From contig NC_054703.1 of NCBI RefSeq assembly GCF_016097555.1, forward strand, positions 12,557,554 to 12,621,553: a stretch of 64,000 bases of DNA. The letters are read 5' to 3'. A model generated the notes under the pieces. That model did no database searches. It saw only the letters and a list, made by a program, of their open reading frames with translations, and had not been told where the DNA came from. Every line of letters begins with the position of its first letter. Position 1 is the first letter of the stretch. This DNA comes from Gigantopelta aegis. Lineage: Eukaryota > Mollusca > Gastropoda > Neomphalida > Peltospiridae. Positions 10,092 to 20,064 of this stretch are shown one piece after another. Made by a program: the position numbers and the translations under genes.

Positions 10092-11940
10092 ATGTACATA
10101 TATATATACACAAACACAAACACACACACGTATATATACCGTATATATATTATAAATCAGTTTGGAATATTTATAATCAACACTAATCAGTTTCTAATAA
10201 CATGGGGTATGAGCTACTGCTGGAGTAAAATAAAGCAACACAATATTCATTCAAATCCACACTTAGATCGCCTTTCAACTGGGTGGGGGTGTGGGTGGGC
10301 GAACATACTCTGACGACCCCTGCACCCTCCCGCTTCCGACGCCTATGAAAAGTGTGTAGTGCCTTTAAAGAAACATTCGTTCCAGCCAATGCACGACGAC
10401 TGGTGTATCAAAGGTCATGATATGTGCTGTCCTGTCTTTTGGATGGTGCACATAAACAATCCTTTGTTAATAACTGCAACAAGTAGCGGTTTCGTCTCAA
10501 AGACTGTATGTCAAAATTATTACCTATCTGTGATATTTGTATTTTTGCACAGTTCTTTACACTGTGTTTAATTGTTGAATTTTTATCTTGATGTGAATCA
10601 TCATTTAATGTTTTGCCCTTACCACAGTTTGACACCCAATAGCCGATGTATTTTTTCGTGCTGGGGTGTCGTTAAACATTCATTCATTTATTCATTTATT
10701 CATTCATTCATTCATTCATTCATATGTCAATATTGCCAAATGTTTTTAATCCAATGATGATGATGAATCGATCAATATGCGCTAGTGGTGTCATTAAACG
10801 AGCACATTCCTTTCTTTTCCATTCAGCGGTCTGCACAGTTTGTACCAACTCTGCAGTAACCTCGTATTGTAGATGTGGTTACAAGCTTGACGACGATGGA
10901 TGTCCTACTGGTGACTGTAAGACGTGTTCAGGTGAAATTTCCATTCAGCCGTCTGCACAGTTTGTACCAACTCTCCAGTAACCTCGTATTGTAGATGTGG
11001 TTACAAGCTTGACGACGATGGATGTCCTACTGGTGACTGTAAGACGTGTTCAGGTGAAATTTCCATTAGTTTTCTTTTCGTCAAGGGGCGTGACGTAGCC
11101 CAGTGGTATTTAAAGCGCTTCCTTGATGCGCGATCGATTTTGGGATCGATCTCCGTCGGTGAACTCATCGGGCTATTTTTCGTTTCAGTCGGTGCACCGT
11201 GATTGGCATATTTACTGCCGTGGAATGTGCTATCCTGTGTGGGATACCTTCCTACTAATGGAAGAATATAGCTGGTTTCATTTCTAAGACTATAATATAA
11301 AAATTATCAAATGTTTGACATCCAATAGCCGATGATTAATAAATTAATGGTTTTTTTGGGGTTTTTTTCACGAATCACAAACTATACTGAATGAAAATAA
11401 TTTTTCGTTCCAGCCAGTGCACCACAACTGGTATATCAAAGGCCGTGGTATGTGTTATCCTGTCTGTGGGATAGTGCATATCAAAGATCCATTGCTACTA
11501 ATGGAAAAAATGTAGCGGGTTTCTTCTCTAAGACTATGTCGCAATTACCGAATGTTTTGACATCCAATAGCCGATGATTAATAAATCAATCTGCTCTAGT
11601 AGTGTCGTTAAACAAAACCAAACTTTTCTTTGTCTATGAGCTGCATGTACATTTGCTCATATAGATGTGTGTGGGGGTGGGGGGGGGGGGGGGGGGCAAA
11701 AGGACCTGACCGTAATAGTTTAATACTCTCTCTCCAGTGGCGTAGGCAGGATTTTGTAAGGGGGGGGGGGGGGGGCACCTGTGTAGTGGGATACGACACC
11801 CATGCAATCCACCTTAATATGTTTTTTATCTTTCAGTTCACAATGAAATCTGCAGAAAACGAAATTGTCACTTCACCTATGAACACGGCTTCTGTCATAT
11901 CCCTAACACAGGATGTACGGTTTGTGACTGTCGAGAATAG
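7711..11940 (+). CDS. Small secreted cysteine-rich protein, antistasin-like (spliced)
   Basis: Coding exons: 7711-7786, then 10827-10931 or its twin 10949-11053, then 11837-11940 (stop TAG). All borders are GT..AG and phases match. Exon one opens with ATG and encodes a signal peptide (MNALLISFLVIAAV, cleavage likely after STYA). The middle exon adds C-x2-C-x8-C-R-C-G-Y-x-L-D-x-D-G-C and the last exon C-x4-C...Y-x-H-G-F...G-C-x2-C-x-C. Both resemble antistasin-type inhibitor repeats, which block serine proteases in leeches and occur widely in animals. One middle exon gives about 94 residues. The introns hold a Mutator-like MITE (upstream), a TA-flanked MITE and a Tc1 fossil. Function is inferred from cysteine spacing only; defence, venom or mucus roles cannot be separated. 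Confidence 0.7.
7815..7900. repeat. Left end of a cagtggcgtaggc repeat with G-run
   Basis: ccagtggcgtaggc, a T-run, a G-run, then ctgtgtagtgggatatgaca. The same order occurs at 11736-11800. The CAGTGGCGTAG start is typical of hAT-like MITEs, but no matching right end was found. Confidence 0.5.
7946..8008. repeat. (CT)n-(TA)n microsatellite
   Basis: A CT run, a short TA run, then a GA run forming a weak palindrome. Confidence 0.95.
8009..8495 (-). mobile_element. TA-flanked MITE (agtaggggaac family), diverged copy
   Basis: Reversed relative of the full copy at 58206-58755. The ends read cttcaaacaaagcaggggaa and cttcccctacc. Shared interior includes gacgtcctagtaaagaacgt and tttgcgatttactgac. 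It is non-coding and lies in an intron of the secreted-protein gene. Confidence 0.75.
8511..10022 (-). mobile_element. Tc1-family transposon, decayed copy
   Basis: 1512 bp bounded by ctactcaaaagaatttaagg and its inverted copy, inserted at TA in a microsatellite. A closely related, better-preserved copy is at 45989-47588. It lies in the intron between the signal-peptide exon and the tandem exons of the secreted-protein gene. Confidence 0.9.
8703..9695 (-). pseudogene. Tc1 transposase remnant
   Basis: Reading minus, pieces in different frames show the helix-turn-helix region (TIEERGRAIAWLQDGN), the first catalytic Asp (LTDESRF) and the second (LQDNARPHRAR). The segment that should carry SPDLAPIEN, with the catalytic Glu, is disrupted (WPAYYWPHR). 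Several frameshifts and deletions relative to the 46-kb copy make it non-functional. Confidence 0.85.
10023..10150. repeat. (TA)n-(TG)n microsatellite
   Basis: A simple repeat directly adjoining the right end of the Tc1 copy. TA tracts are the apparent preferred target. Confidence 0.9.
10378..10722 (+). repeat. SINE, 5'-truncated, with LINE-like tail and (CATT)n
   Basis: Begins inside the core (ttccagccaatgcacg), passes tgctgtcctgtcttttggat, then switches to a tail containing gatatttgtatttttgcaca and tttgacacccaatagccg. It ends in CATT repeats. The tail equals the 3' region of the LINE at 63654-64000. Confidence 0.75.
10827..10931 (+). other. Tandem exon copy A of the secreted protein
   Basis: 105 bp, acceptor ttccattcag and donor gtgaaa. 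Encodes a seven-cysteine unit including CRCGYKLDDDGC. It lies 122 bp before its near-identical copy B. Confidence 0.7.
10949..11053 (+). other. Tandem exon copy B of the secreted protein
   Basis: 105 bp with the same acceptor and donor context as copy A. It differs by two visible bases, one changing an Ala codon to Pro. Only 17 nt (gtgaaatttccattcag) separate it from copy A. That is too short for a normal intron and not a multiple of three. Confidence 0.7.
11085..11345 (+). repeat. tRNA-derived SINE
   Basis: ggggcgtgacgtagcccagt (A-box-like), gggatcgatc (B-box-like), then the core with gctatcctgtgtgggat and the tail gacatccaatagccgatgat. Lies between tandem exon B and the last exon of the secreted-protein gene. 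Confidence 0.85.
11405..11626 (+). repeat. tRNA-derived SINE, head missing
   Basis: Core from ttccagccagtgcaccac to the tail tcgttaaacaaaacc. The tRNA-like head is absent. Confidence 0.8.
11696..11800 (+). repeat. Second copy of the 7772-7880 exon/intron junction
   Basis: gcaaaaggacctgaccgtaa, tttaatactctctctccagt and ggcgtaggc reproduce the end of the signal-peptide exon, its donor and the adjoining repeat. It lies just before the last exon of the same gene. Confidence 0.7.
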
Positions 11941-12016
11941 CGTAATGACAACCTACCAAGCTGATTTGATCAAGGAGACACTGGAGTTAGATAACCAGTG
12001 TATTGTTTGATCGTTT

Positions 12017-12022
12017 AATAAA
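12017..12022 (+). other. Polyadenylation signal of the secreted-protein gene
   Basis: AATAAA 77 bp after the stop codon of the last exon. Cleavage probably falls near 12037. Confidence 0.6.
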
Positions 12023-12044
12023 AATGAAACGTCGACCAGCCTTA

Positions 12045-12735
12045 TGTCATTAGTCCAGTCTTAAGGTGCTCGCCTGATGCGCGGTCGGTCTAGGATCGAT
12101 CCCCGTCTGTGGACACATTTGGTCAAATCCAGCCAGTGCACCACGACTGGTATATGTAAGGATATCCTGTCTATGGGATGACGCTTATAAAAAATCCCTA
12201 GCTACAATCGGAAAACGTGTAGAAGGTTTCCACTCTAAGATATATGTAAAATTTACCAAATGTTTGACATTCAATAGCAAATATGACCGGCCTCGGTGGC
12301 GTCGTGGTAGGCCATTGGTCTACAGGCTGTTAGGTACTGGGTTCGGATCCCAGTCGAGGCATGGGATTTTTAATCCTGATACCGACTCGAAACCCTTTGT
12401 GAGTGCTCCACAAGGCTCAATGGGTAGGTGTAAACCACTTGCACCGACCAGTGATCCATAACTGGTTCAACAAAGGCCATGGTTTGTGCTATCCTGCCTG
12501 TGGGAGGCGCAAATAAAAAATCCCTTGCTGCTAATCGGAAGAGTAGCCCATGTAGTGGCGACAGCGGGTTTCCTCTCAAAATCTGTGTGGTCCTTAATCA
12601 TATGTCTGACGCCATAAAACCGTAAATAAAATGTCTTGAGTGCGTCGTTAAATAAAACATTTCTTTCTTTCTTTCAATAGCAAATGAGTAATACATCAAT
12701 GTGCTTTAGTAGTGTCGTTAAATAAAAACAAACGT
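12045..12735 (+). repeat. Outer tRNA-derived SINE, split by another SINE
   Basis: The head and core run to about 12282 and the tail resumes at 12674 (caatagcaaatgag...gttaaataaaaacaaac). Confidence 0.8.
12283..12673 (+). repeat. Inner full-length tRNA-derived SINE
   Basis: Starts atgaccggcctcggtggcgt, has B-box-like ggttcggatccc and core tgctatcctgcctgtgggag, and ends with ttaaataaaacatttctttc. Flanked by tcaatagcaaat at 12271-12282 and 12674-12685, a clean 12-bp target duplication inside the outer SINE. Confidence 0.9.
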
Positions 12736-12739
12736 TATC

Positions 12740-13570
12740 TGTAGTAGCGCACAAATACATACACATGCACACAGATAGACACATAATGTATTAGCATTTG
12801 TGTTTACATATGTTAAAGGAAGTATGTATTATCAGGAAATATGTACAATTTTTTAAACTTTCAGAAAATATGTGTAATGTCTGATTCACTCTGGAAATAT
12901 GGGTATTTCCTGAAAATTCAAGGAAATATACATATTTCCTGAAATCTGATGGTGAAAACTATACATATTTCCTGAAATCTGATGTTGAAAATTATACATA
13001 TTTCCTGAAATCATTCTGATGCGCCACGAAGAGTAAACCAATATAGGGCACGATATTTCACGTGAACCGTCGTTCTGTTCGCGTGTCGGTTACGCAAAAT
13101 TAAATTTACGCGAACCACAAATCGTTTACGCCGTGATCTTTAGACGTTCAGAAATTAAAACTTGCAGACTTCACGATTACAAGACGTGTATTCATGCAGA
13201 CATACTACTAGTATTCTGACTAATGTTTTAGACTGATTTTTAGATACTTGATGCGCGGCAAACCAGTAGACAACGGTATATTGCATGGGTTGTGACTTGC
13301 GACCAAAGGCTCAGTATAGAGTCGAGCCAAAAGTTTAAAAAACATGTGCATGGACCGCTAAGGCGCCTAAATTATCTGGAGCTATTCTATTGCGTTTGGT
13401 AGCACTAATACGCTTCCGTACTAAAGGAATATATGTAGACATACTATTGGATTACCTATAATTCTACAAAGTTTGAAAATGGTTTTAACGTAAACAAAAA
13501 TGTCACAAAAGCTGAAAAATACTAACATCGAATAATGAGCTTTAAATAACACATATTTGGAACGTCACTG
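12740..13570. other. Non-coding; short tandem repeat near 12895-13017
   Basis: Three to four imperfect copies of atacatatttcctgaaatct with a roughly 32-bp period. No gene is recognised in the rest. Confidence 0.5.
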
Positions 13571-14494
13571 CAGGGCTAGAAATTTAAAAAAAAATCTAGA
13601 TGCACCAGGTGCATGCTGAAAAAAAAGTTACATGCACCATTAAAATTCTGCATGCACCAAAAATAAGGTAAATCGGAATTATTCGGCAATACCTATATTT
13701 ATTTATTAACAGTACCGGAACGTTATACAACTGCGTTTATTACTGATTCTTGATCAAATTTAAAAATTTCACCCAACGTAAACGCCTTACAGAAATCTAT
13801 AATAGACCTATTACAAAAACGTACGAATATTTGTGTTTTGTATTAAGCAAGTTATCAACTTTTGTAACTCGATAAGATCTGTTGGTATAATATAAATTAG
13901 CCTACGGAATTCGACGAGAAGTTGCGACTGAAATAATCACTGGCTGACTTCGAATCAACTACGCGAGTAACGCACCTGCACGTTCGCAATCATTTGATCA
14001 AGTGCCCATATCTGAGGTCGAAAATTTTCAAGGCAGTTACGGTACTTTGTATTGATCACAGATCTGGCGGAGTTCAATTTGTCAGTGACGACAATAACTG
14101 TGTTATGCGCAAGGATACCCCAAAGTCGGTCTCGACCACCTTCCCTAATACCGTTCACGGATATAACCGAGATATTGCCGGCAATTTTCCCAAATATATT
14201 TCACGGAAATGACCGAAAGGGCGTCATTGTTGTAAGTAGGATTATGGGATACAAAATGGATGCGCCCATAAAATAAAAGTTATCGTTTTTATGTGGCGAA
14301 CAGATTACGAAATGCATACGCAAAATTCAACAACTTGAGTCTGAATCTGGTAGACAACAGGATACTAGTATACGCAATACATAGTACTTGAAAAATATTA
14401 GCATGCACCGCGTGCACCCAGTTTTAAAAGTTAAATGCACACGCAAAAATCAGCATGCACCGGTGCATGTACTAACACTGCATTTCGAGCCCTG
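13571..14494. mobile_element. hAT-like non-autonomous element with GCATGCACC subterminal repeats
   Basis: 924 bp. The left end cagggctagaaat pairs with the right end atttcgagccctg. The flanks are cactg at 13566-13570 and 14495-14499 (5 bp). Both ends carry several gcatgcacc/ggtgcatg copies within about 100 bp, an arrangement seen for transposase-binding sites in hAT elements. ORFs inside are short and unrecognised. Confidence 0.75.
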
Positions 14495-14499
14495 CACTG

Positions 14500-15316
14500 T
14501 AGTATAGAAGTACCATCGGGAAAGTGAAAGTTGCATCACCACTGCAAAACATCAGTGTCAAATTGTGATCTTTCTTTTTATGTTATTATAAGATTTATTT
14601 TTATTAACCTAATCATGCACCAATGAGTAGCCTGTTTTATAGTTCAGAGGAACTGGACATTTGTTGTTTGATTTTTTTTTTTTTTTTTTTTAATCTGTTG
14701 TATACTAAATGTTACATATCAGTGACAAATGGTAGCCTTTATTTGTTATTTATAAAAGAAAATTATTAGTCTAATCATGCATATGGGCATTTTCCCTCCA
14801 AATGTATCTATTTTGTTTCAGTACTGGGCTGATATTTAGTCCTTTTACAATAGTGTTAACTTCCGCAAGCTGCAGAGAGGTTCTGGAATACGGTGGCCCG
14901 ATGCACGAGGACAGTGGTTTTTAGATTCGGGCAACTAAAAATTACTTTTTGCGATCCCGATGGCAAGTGCTGAATAATAATAATAATAATATTAATAATA
15001 ATAAATCTACAACGCTACGATCGTAAGAAAACAAAAGAAACGTCTACAAGTCACTTCTTTCGATTTTCAATCATTAAAGAAACTGTTTTATAAAACGTTT
15101 TCTTTTGTACTTTGTTTAATGTTTGTTTGGGCTAAAAATTATGTATTTAAAATATATTTTCAACGTAACTTTGAGGTAACCGATCAGGTAATCCACAGGT
15201 TACGGAAATATAATTCACGTAACTGAACAATCGGTTACCTAGGTAAAAACCACATGAACCGACTTCCGGTTTCCTCAGATTTCGAAATATTGTCCCCTGC
15301 AATAGTAATTAAAAAA
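14500..15316. other. No gene recognised
   Basis: AT-rich, with an ATA-rich tract at 14974-15003. A short imperfect inverted repeat of gaggtaaccgatc and atcggttacctagg lies at about 15174-15243. Confidence 0.4.
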
Positions 15317-15317
15317 G

Positions 15318-15612
15318 GAAGGAAGGAAATGTTTTATTTAACGACGCACTCAACACATTTTATTTACGGTTATGTGGCGTCAGACATATGGTTAAGGACC
15401 ACACAAATAATGAGATACGAAATACGCTGTCGCCACTTCATAGGCTACTATTTTCGATTAACAGCAAGGGATGTTTTATATGCACCATCCCACAGACAGG
15501 ATAATACATACCACAGCCTTTGATATACCAGTCGAGGTGCACTGGCTGGAATGAAAAATAGCCCATTGGGCCCACCGACGGGGATCGATCCCAAACCGAC
15601 CGTGTATCGAGT
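15318..15612 (-). repeat. tRNA-derived SINE (reverse)
   Basis: Tail aggaaatgttttatttaacg, core with ggcgtcagacatatggttaa, and head with gggatcgatccc. A short further scrap of the core lies at 15655-15735. Confidence 0.85.
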
Positions 15613-15790
15613 GAACCTGCTACATGTTTTCCATGAGTAGTATAAGCTAATTTATATGCACCCTTCCAAAGTCAGGATAGCACATACCACGGCCTTTGAA
15701 ATACCAGTCATGGTGCATCGATCCGGAAAACAAATGTTCAAGTGGAGATAATTCTGTGAACAATTGGTAAATTGACAGGAAATATAAATG

Positions 15791-16054
15791 TGGTCTGTAA
15801 CAGTACATGATATAGCTATGCTAAACATGCGGTCTGTAACAGGACATGATATAGCTATGCTAAACATGCGGTCTGTAACAGGACATAGCTATGCTAAACA
15901 TGCGGTCTGTAACAGGACATGATATAGTTATGCTACATATGCGGTCTGTAACAGGACATGATATAGTTATGCTACATATGCGGTCTGTAACAGGACATGA
16001 TATAGCTATGCTAAACATGCGGTCTGTAACAGGACATGATACAGCTATGCTATA
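15791..16054. repeat. 39-bp minisatellite, seven units
   Basis: The unit contains atgcggtctgtaacaggaca and gatatagctatgcta. One unit has a small internal loss. Because 39 bp is 13 codons, ORFs stay open on both strands, but the predicted peptides are artefacts of periodicity. Confidence 0.9.
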
Positions 16055-16059
16055 CATTT

Positions 16060-16656
16060 CAGTTCAGTTTCTTGAATCAATGAGAAGAAAAAGACCGGAA
16101 GAAAAAAAAAATGTTCTTATCTCCTAAGTTCAAGGGACATAACTGTGTCAAAAATGGGTACATCGCCATGAAAATCAAACTTGACTACCTGTATGATAAA
16201 GCTATTTCAAAAATATAAGCTCAGTATCTTAAGGCATTACGAAAAAGACGTCCGAAACACTATAATGTGGGACAGACAGACAGACAGGCAGAAGGACGCA
16301 GATGAAACCTATAGACCCCTCTGGTTGGACCGGAGTAAAAAAACGTAAAAAGGTAGTAACAGATAAAAAACAAACAAAAAAACAACAACAAAAAAACAAA
16401 ACAAAACAAAAACCCACCAACGAAATACAAACAAACAAAACCCCTCGATTACCGAATCTAATATTGTTTTCGACTCATATCTGGAAACCATTTTTAGACC
16501 TAATTATGAATATTTTATTCTTCAAAATACTCTGTAGTTGAAGCATGTATATTTAGAGCATTTTCAGCCATTTAAAGGTTTCTCACCACTATAAATCAAC
16601 AGGTGACTTTTCAAATTTCGTATACTTTTAAGATCTTAAATGTTGCTTGCCAGCCT
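16060..16656. other. No gene recognised; A/AAC-rich tract 16338-16440
   Basis: Simple A-rich sequence and unremarkable AT-rich DNA. Confidence 0.5.
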
Positions 16657-16665
16657 GAATCAACT

Positions 16666-17209
16666 CAATCTGATTACAATTAGCTCTACTGGTCTACCAG
16701 TAGATCTAACAGCATTGCGTGGACTCCCATGTCCAGGTGACATTTCGTCTATAAATAACAATTTAAATATCGACCAATTGCAGTTCGCCTTTTATAGCGT
16801 TATTCGGGAGCATACACATTCTAAAAATATTGGGCGAGACTATTTATGCAATTGGCGAACTTGTTGGTCTGTTTCAATATTAAAAAACAGGGGGAAAAGT
16901 GCAGTAATAAACTCTGGATTGTATACTAGTATAAACAGATTTTGTGGCTATACCCTCACGGTTTTTGTTTCATCTTGAAACGAATTTTAAAATTAGTTTC
17001 CGGCATACTTCGTAATACACCCGAATCATTTCGTATACCCTCGGCATAATCTCGAATGTTTTCACTTTCTTTTCAAATCACTGGCATGATTTTGCAAGTA
17101 CGGTTTTGATTGGTCAAATGAAAGGTCAACTGGACATGAGCTCCAACGGGGTGCTGTTAGATCCACAGGTAATAGTAATTAACCAGTGGAGCTAATTTTA
17201 ATTAGATTG
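16666..17209. mobile_element. Mutator-like MITE, copy 2
   Basis: 544 bp, same ends and interior as copy 1. Flanked by gaatcaact (16657-16665) and gaatcaatt (17210-17218), a 9-bp duplication with one mismatch. Immediately beside the zinc-finger fossil. Confidence 0.85.
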
Positions 17210-17239
17210 GAATCAATTGATGGGGTTTGAAATTAAAAG

Positions 17240-17592
17240 GCCGAGAAAAACACTGTGCATATGTCACACGTGGAAGGCTGAAAACCAGCGTCACGTGTGA
17301 ACTGACAGATGACGTTTCAATGATCACACCGAGAACAATATTTTGAGCAAATATCACATTTGAACGGCCATTCGTGTGTTTTTTCAAGTAGGTCTTAACA
17401 CCAGTATGAATATGCATAATATTATGACCTTTCAAGTAGGTCTTAACACCAGTATGAATATGCATATGACCTTTCAAGTAGGTCTTAGCACCAGTATGAA
17501 TATGCATATGACCTTTCAAGTAGGTCTTAACACCAGTATGAATATGCATATTTTAGTTAGAAATGTTTTGCACATACCTTACATTTAAAAGG
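17240..17592 (-). pseudogene. Broken C2H2 zinc-finger gene remnant with 42-bp internal repeat
   Basis: Reading minus: PFKCKVCAKHF, then four tandem units of MHIHTGVKTYLK(G/K)H, then a finger readable as PFKCDICSKYCSRCDH with LKRHLSVHT only after a frame change. The repeat unit keeps the finger helix and linker but has lost the Cys-Cys part, so it cannot bind zinc. A SINE truncates the 5' side at 17592. It belongs by sequence to the same family as the four intact genes. Confidence 0.75.
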
Positions 17593-17683
17593 AAGGAAGG
17601 AAGGAAATGTTTTATTTAACAGCGAACTCAAAACATATTATTTACGGTTATATGGCGTCGGACATATGGTTAAGGACCACACT
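17592..17683 (-). repeat. SINE tail fragment (reverse)
   Basis: ggaaggaaatgttttattta through ggcgtcggacatatggttaa; head and core absent. Confidence 0.8.
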
Positions 17684-17913
17684 TACTTAACCCTGATAAA
17701 TATCTAAAACATAAAACCTTCAAAGCAGTATATCAATTCGTCCAGTCCACCAAACCAACACTATAAGTGCCACGTACTGCCCGCCTTGCCAGCGTTCGGT
17801 CGACGCGGACCACCAACCTGACTGGTCGCAGGCAGGATGGGAAACCGTAGAACACCCATCGGGCTCCTGACAGTCATAAAGTTAAAAACTAAAATTAGCA
17901 AATGATCGCAACT

Positions 17914-18610
17914 ACCCGCCTGTACGTCTGCCGGAGGGAAGAGCGACCTTCTGCACTCGAATCCGGGGGACCAACGGAGGGAAGGTGGCGATCCATAATT
18001 AAGATAAGTAATTAATACGCTGCTTAACTCGTGACACCCGTGACTCCCTGGATGGAACATCCACCCTACGCACTCGAACAGACCACGTATTCCAACCTGG
18101 GGGAGAGAACGGTGAAACGACAAAAGTAAAAGCATATACCTAGCCAAATTAGCTGGCACAAATTCAGCAATAAATTAACAAATATTCAAAACCACCCGCC
18201 TGTACATCTCTCGGACGGAAGAGCGACCTTAAGCACTCGACCAAACAAGCACTCCAACCCGGGGATCAACGGCGGGATGGTAGCGAATGATTTAATAACC
18301 GCTAGATATGACAATGCTTGAATCGTGACATCTGTGACCCCCTTGGTGGAACATCCACCCTACGCACTCGAACAGACCATGTATTCCAACCCGAGGGGAG
18401 AATGGTGAACCGACAAAAGTAAAAGCATATACTCAACCAAATTAGCTGGCATAAATTTAGCAATATAAATTAACATTACTCAAAACCACCCGCCTGTACA
18501 TCCCTTGGATGGAAGAGCGACCTTAAGCACTCGACCAGGCACTCCAACCTGGGGATTAACGGCGGGACGGTAGCGAGTGATTAATAACCACTAGATATGC
18601 CAATGCCATC
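17914..18610. repeat. Tandem satellite, period about 280-294 bp, 2.4 copies
   Basis: acccgcctgtac recurs at 17914, 18194 and 18488. Each unit holds aagagcgacctt...gcactcga and, in the two complete copies, gtgac.cc.tggatggaacatccaccctacg-type sequence. It is GC-richer than its surroundings. Related GC-rich sequence precedes it from about 17760. Confidence 0.8.
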
Positions 18611-18679
18611 CAGACCTAACCACGATAACCATATTATTCTACTGTAAATATTTTCATGTTCTGAAGCTCGTGATTGACA

Positions 18680-20010
18680 GAACAGAACAGAACAGAACTT
18701 TATTACACTCAGGCCGTTATGCAACGGCGTAAGAGGAACATACATATTCTGATTTTGACAAGATGGTTAACAGGAGGATACAAATAATAGGAATACATTG
18801 CTTGGTACATATATGAATACAAATACAAATACATGACATTACATTACATTATAAAGATATGTGTATATAATATAAATACATGATATTACATTATAGAGAT
18901 ATATGTATTAACCATATAGATGCATTCTGCGATGTAACAAAGTAGAGGTATATTGTAAAATATAATTATTCAGAAAATTTCAGTTACAACTGTGTACTTT
19001 ATAATTATTGGTATTACAATAGGTATAAATAAAATAAATAAATAATAAAAATTAATTTTCATAAAATAAGACATAAAATAATGTAATACGATTTAAAATA
19101 TATCAAGTATAGTTCTATGTTGACCTTTAGTTTCATTAACTGGTTAATGTATGGTAATTTTGGTTGTTGTTGGGTATTGTTGTTATGGGCGTTTAAATAC
19201 TTGAAAAATTATATTCATGAATTTGGCTAATTTTTTTAGTGTGCTTATACTTTTACTGCTCATAAGTTCTCTAAATTTATATATATTTGGTCGTATATAA
19301 TAATATGGACGTAAACATTCTTTCCGGGTATTATTGAAAAAACTACATACAAATAAATAATGAAATTCGTCTCCTATGTCGTTTTCATCACAAATAGTAC
19401 AAAGTCTATCTTCTAATAGAACTGTATTCCAACATCCAGTCTCAACAGGTAAATAATGGTTAGAAGTCCTAAATTTTATCATAACAGTCCATAATTTTTC
19501 AGGAATAATATTAAGATAATTTTCAAAATTTAGTTGGTCTTTGAAATATTCGTAGGTTTTACCTCTCGATGATTCTGAAATATAATTTTTCCATGTTTGT
19601 AAATACTGGTCGTTTTGTCGTATGCTAATTTGTTGTGATAGCCATTTTACCGATAGAAAGGTTTGTGATAGCCATATATTACTCATTCCTAGATAATCTA
19701 AACAATTTTTAACAGCAGTAATCCAGTTATTGTTAGTTCCATTGCTAATATGGTCTCTCATCATTGATTTGTATAATAATAGAGATAGTTTAGATTGTTT
19801 CTCCGAGATAACTCGTGCCCAATAACAAATTAATCTTTTGTGGATAGTCAACTCGACTGGCATTCTATCAAGTTCACCATATAACATGCAAATTGGGGTA
19901 GCTTTTTTTCACAGGGAGAATATGTCTAATAAAATTGATTTGAACAGAGTTATAGATGTCATTGTTTTCGAACAACTGGCATACACCACCCGCTAACGAC
20001 ACATTAGTTG
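18680..20010 (-). mobile_element. LINE, 5'-truncated 3' portion
   Basis: Contains the C-terminal part of a reverse-transcriptase ORF followed by a 3' UTR that ends near an acagaacagaacagaac run at about 18680. Related to the LINE at 59040-63650. It abuts the third Mutator-like MITE copy. Confidence 0.8.
19183..19960 (-). pseudogene. LINE ORF2 C-terminal fragment
   Basis: The open part (19183-19887) encodes MLYGELDRMPVELTIHKRL and ends with a Cys/His motif C-x2-C-x(n)-GDEFHYLFVC that follows the reverse-transcriptase domain in many LINEs. Just upstream the protein continues in another frame (FENNDIYNSVQINFIRHIL), so at least one frameshift separates them. The polymerase domain itself is missing. 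The clade cannot be fixed from this part. Confidence 0.8.
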
Positions 20011-20064
20011 GGTTTTTTTTGGGTTTTTTTCTTTCTTTCTCACTAAGACATGATCGAAGTCGCA

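Noticed and set aside
12283-12380. True tRNA genes at the SINE heads
   Set aside because: A- and B-box-like motifs are present, but the sequences do not fold as complete tRNAs and are attached to SINE bodies with target duplications.
13955-14276. Short overlapping ORFs inside the hAT-like element
   Set aside because: No transposase motifs; opposite strands are both open; probably chance.
15791-16054. CRISPR-like array of direct repeats
   Set aside because: There are no unique spacers: the repeats are contiguous. The sequence is clearly eukaryotic.
17761-18159. 132-codon ORF in the GC-richer satellite
   Set aside because: It follows the satellite repeat and is not kept open in the other copies.
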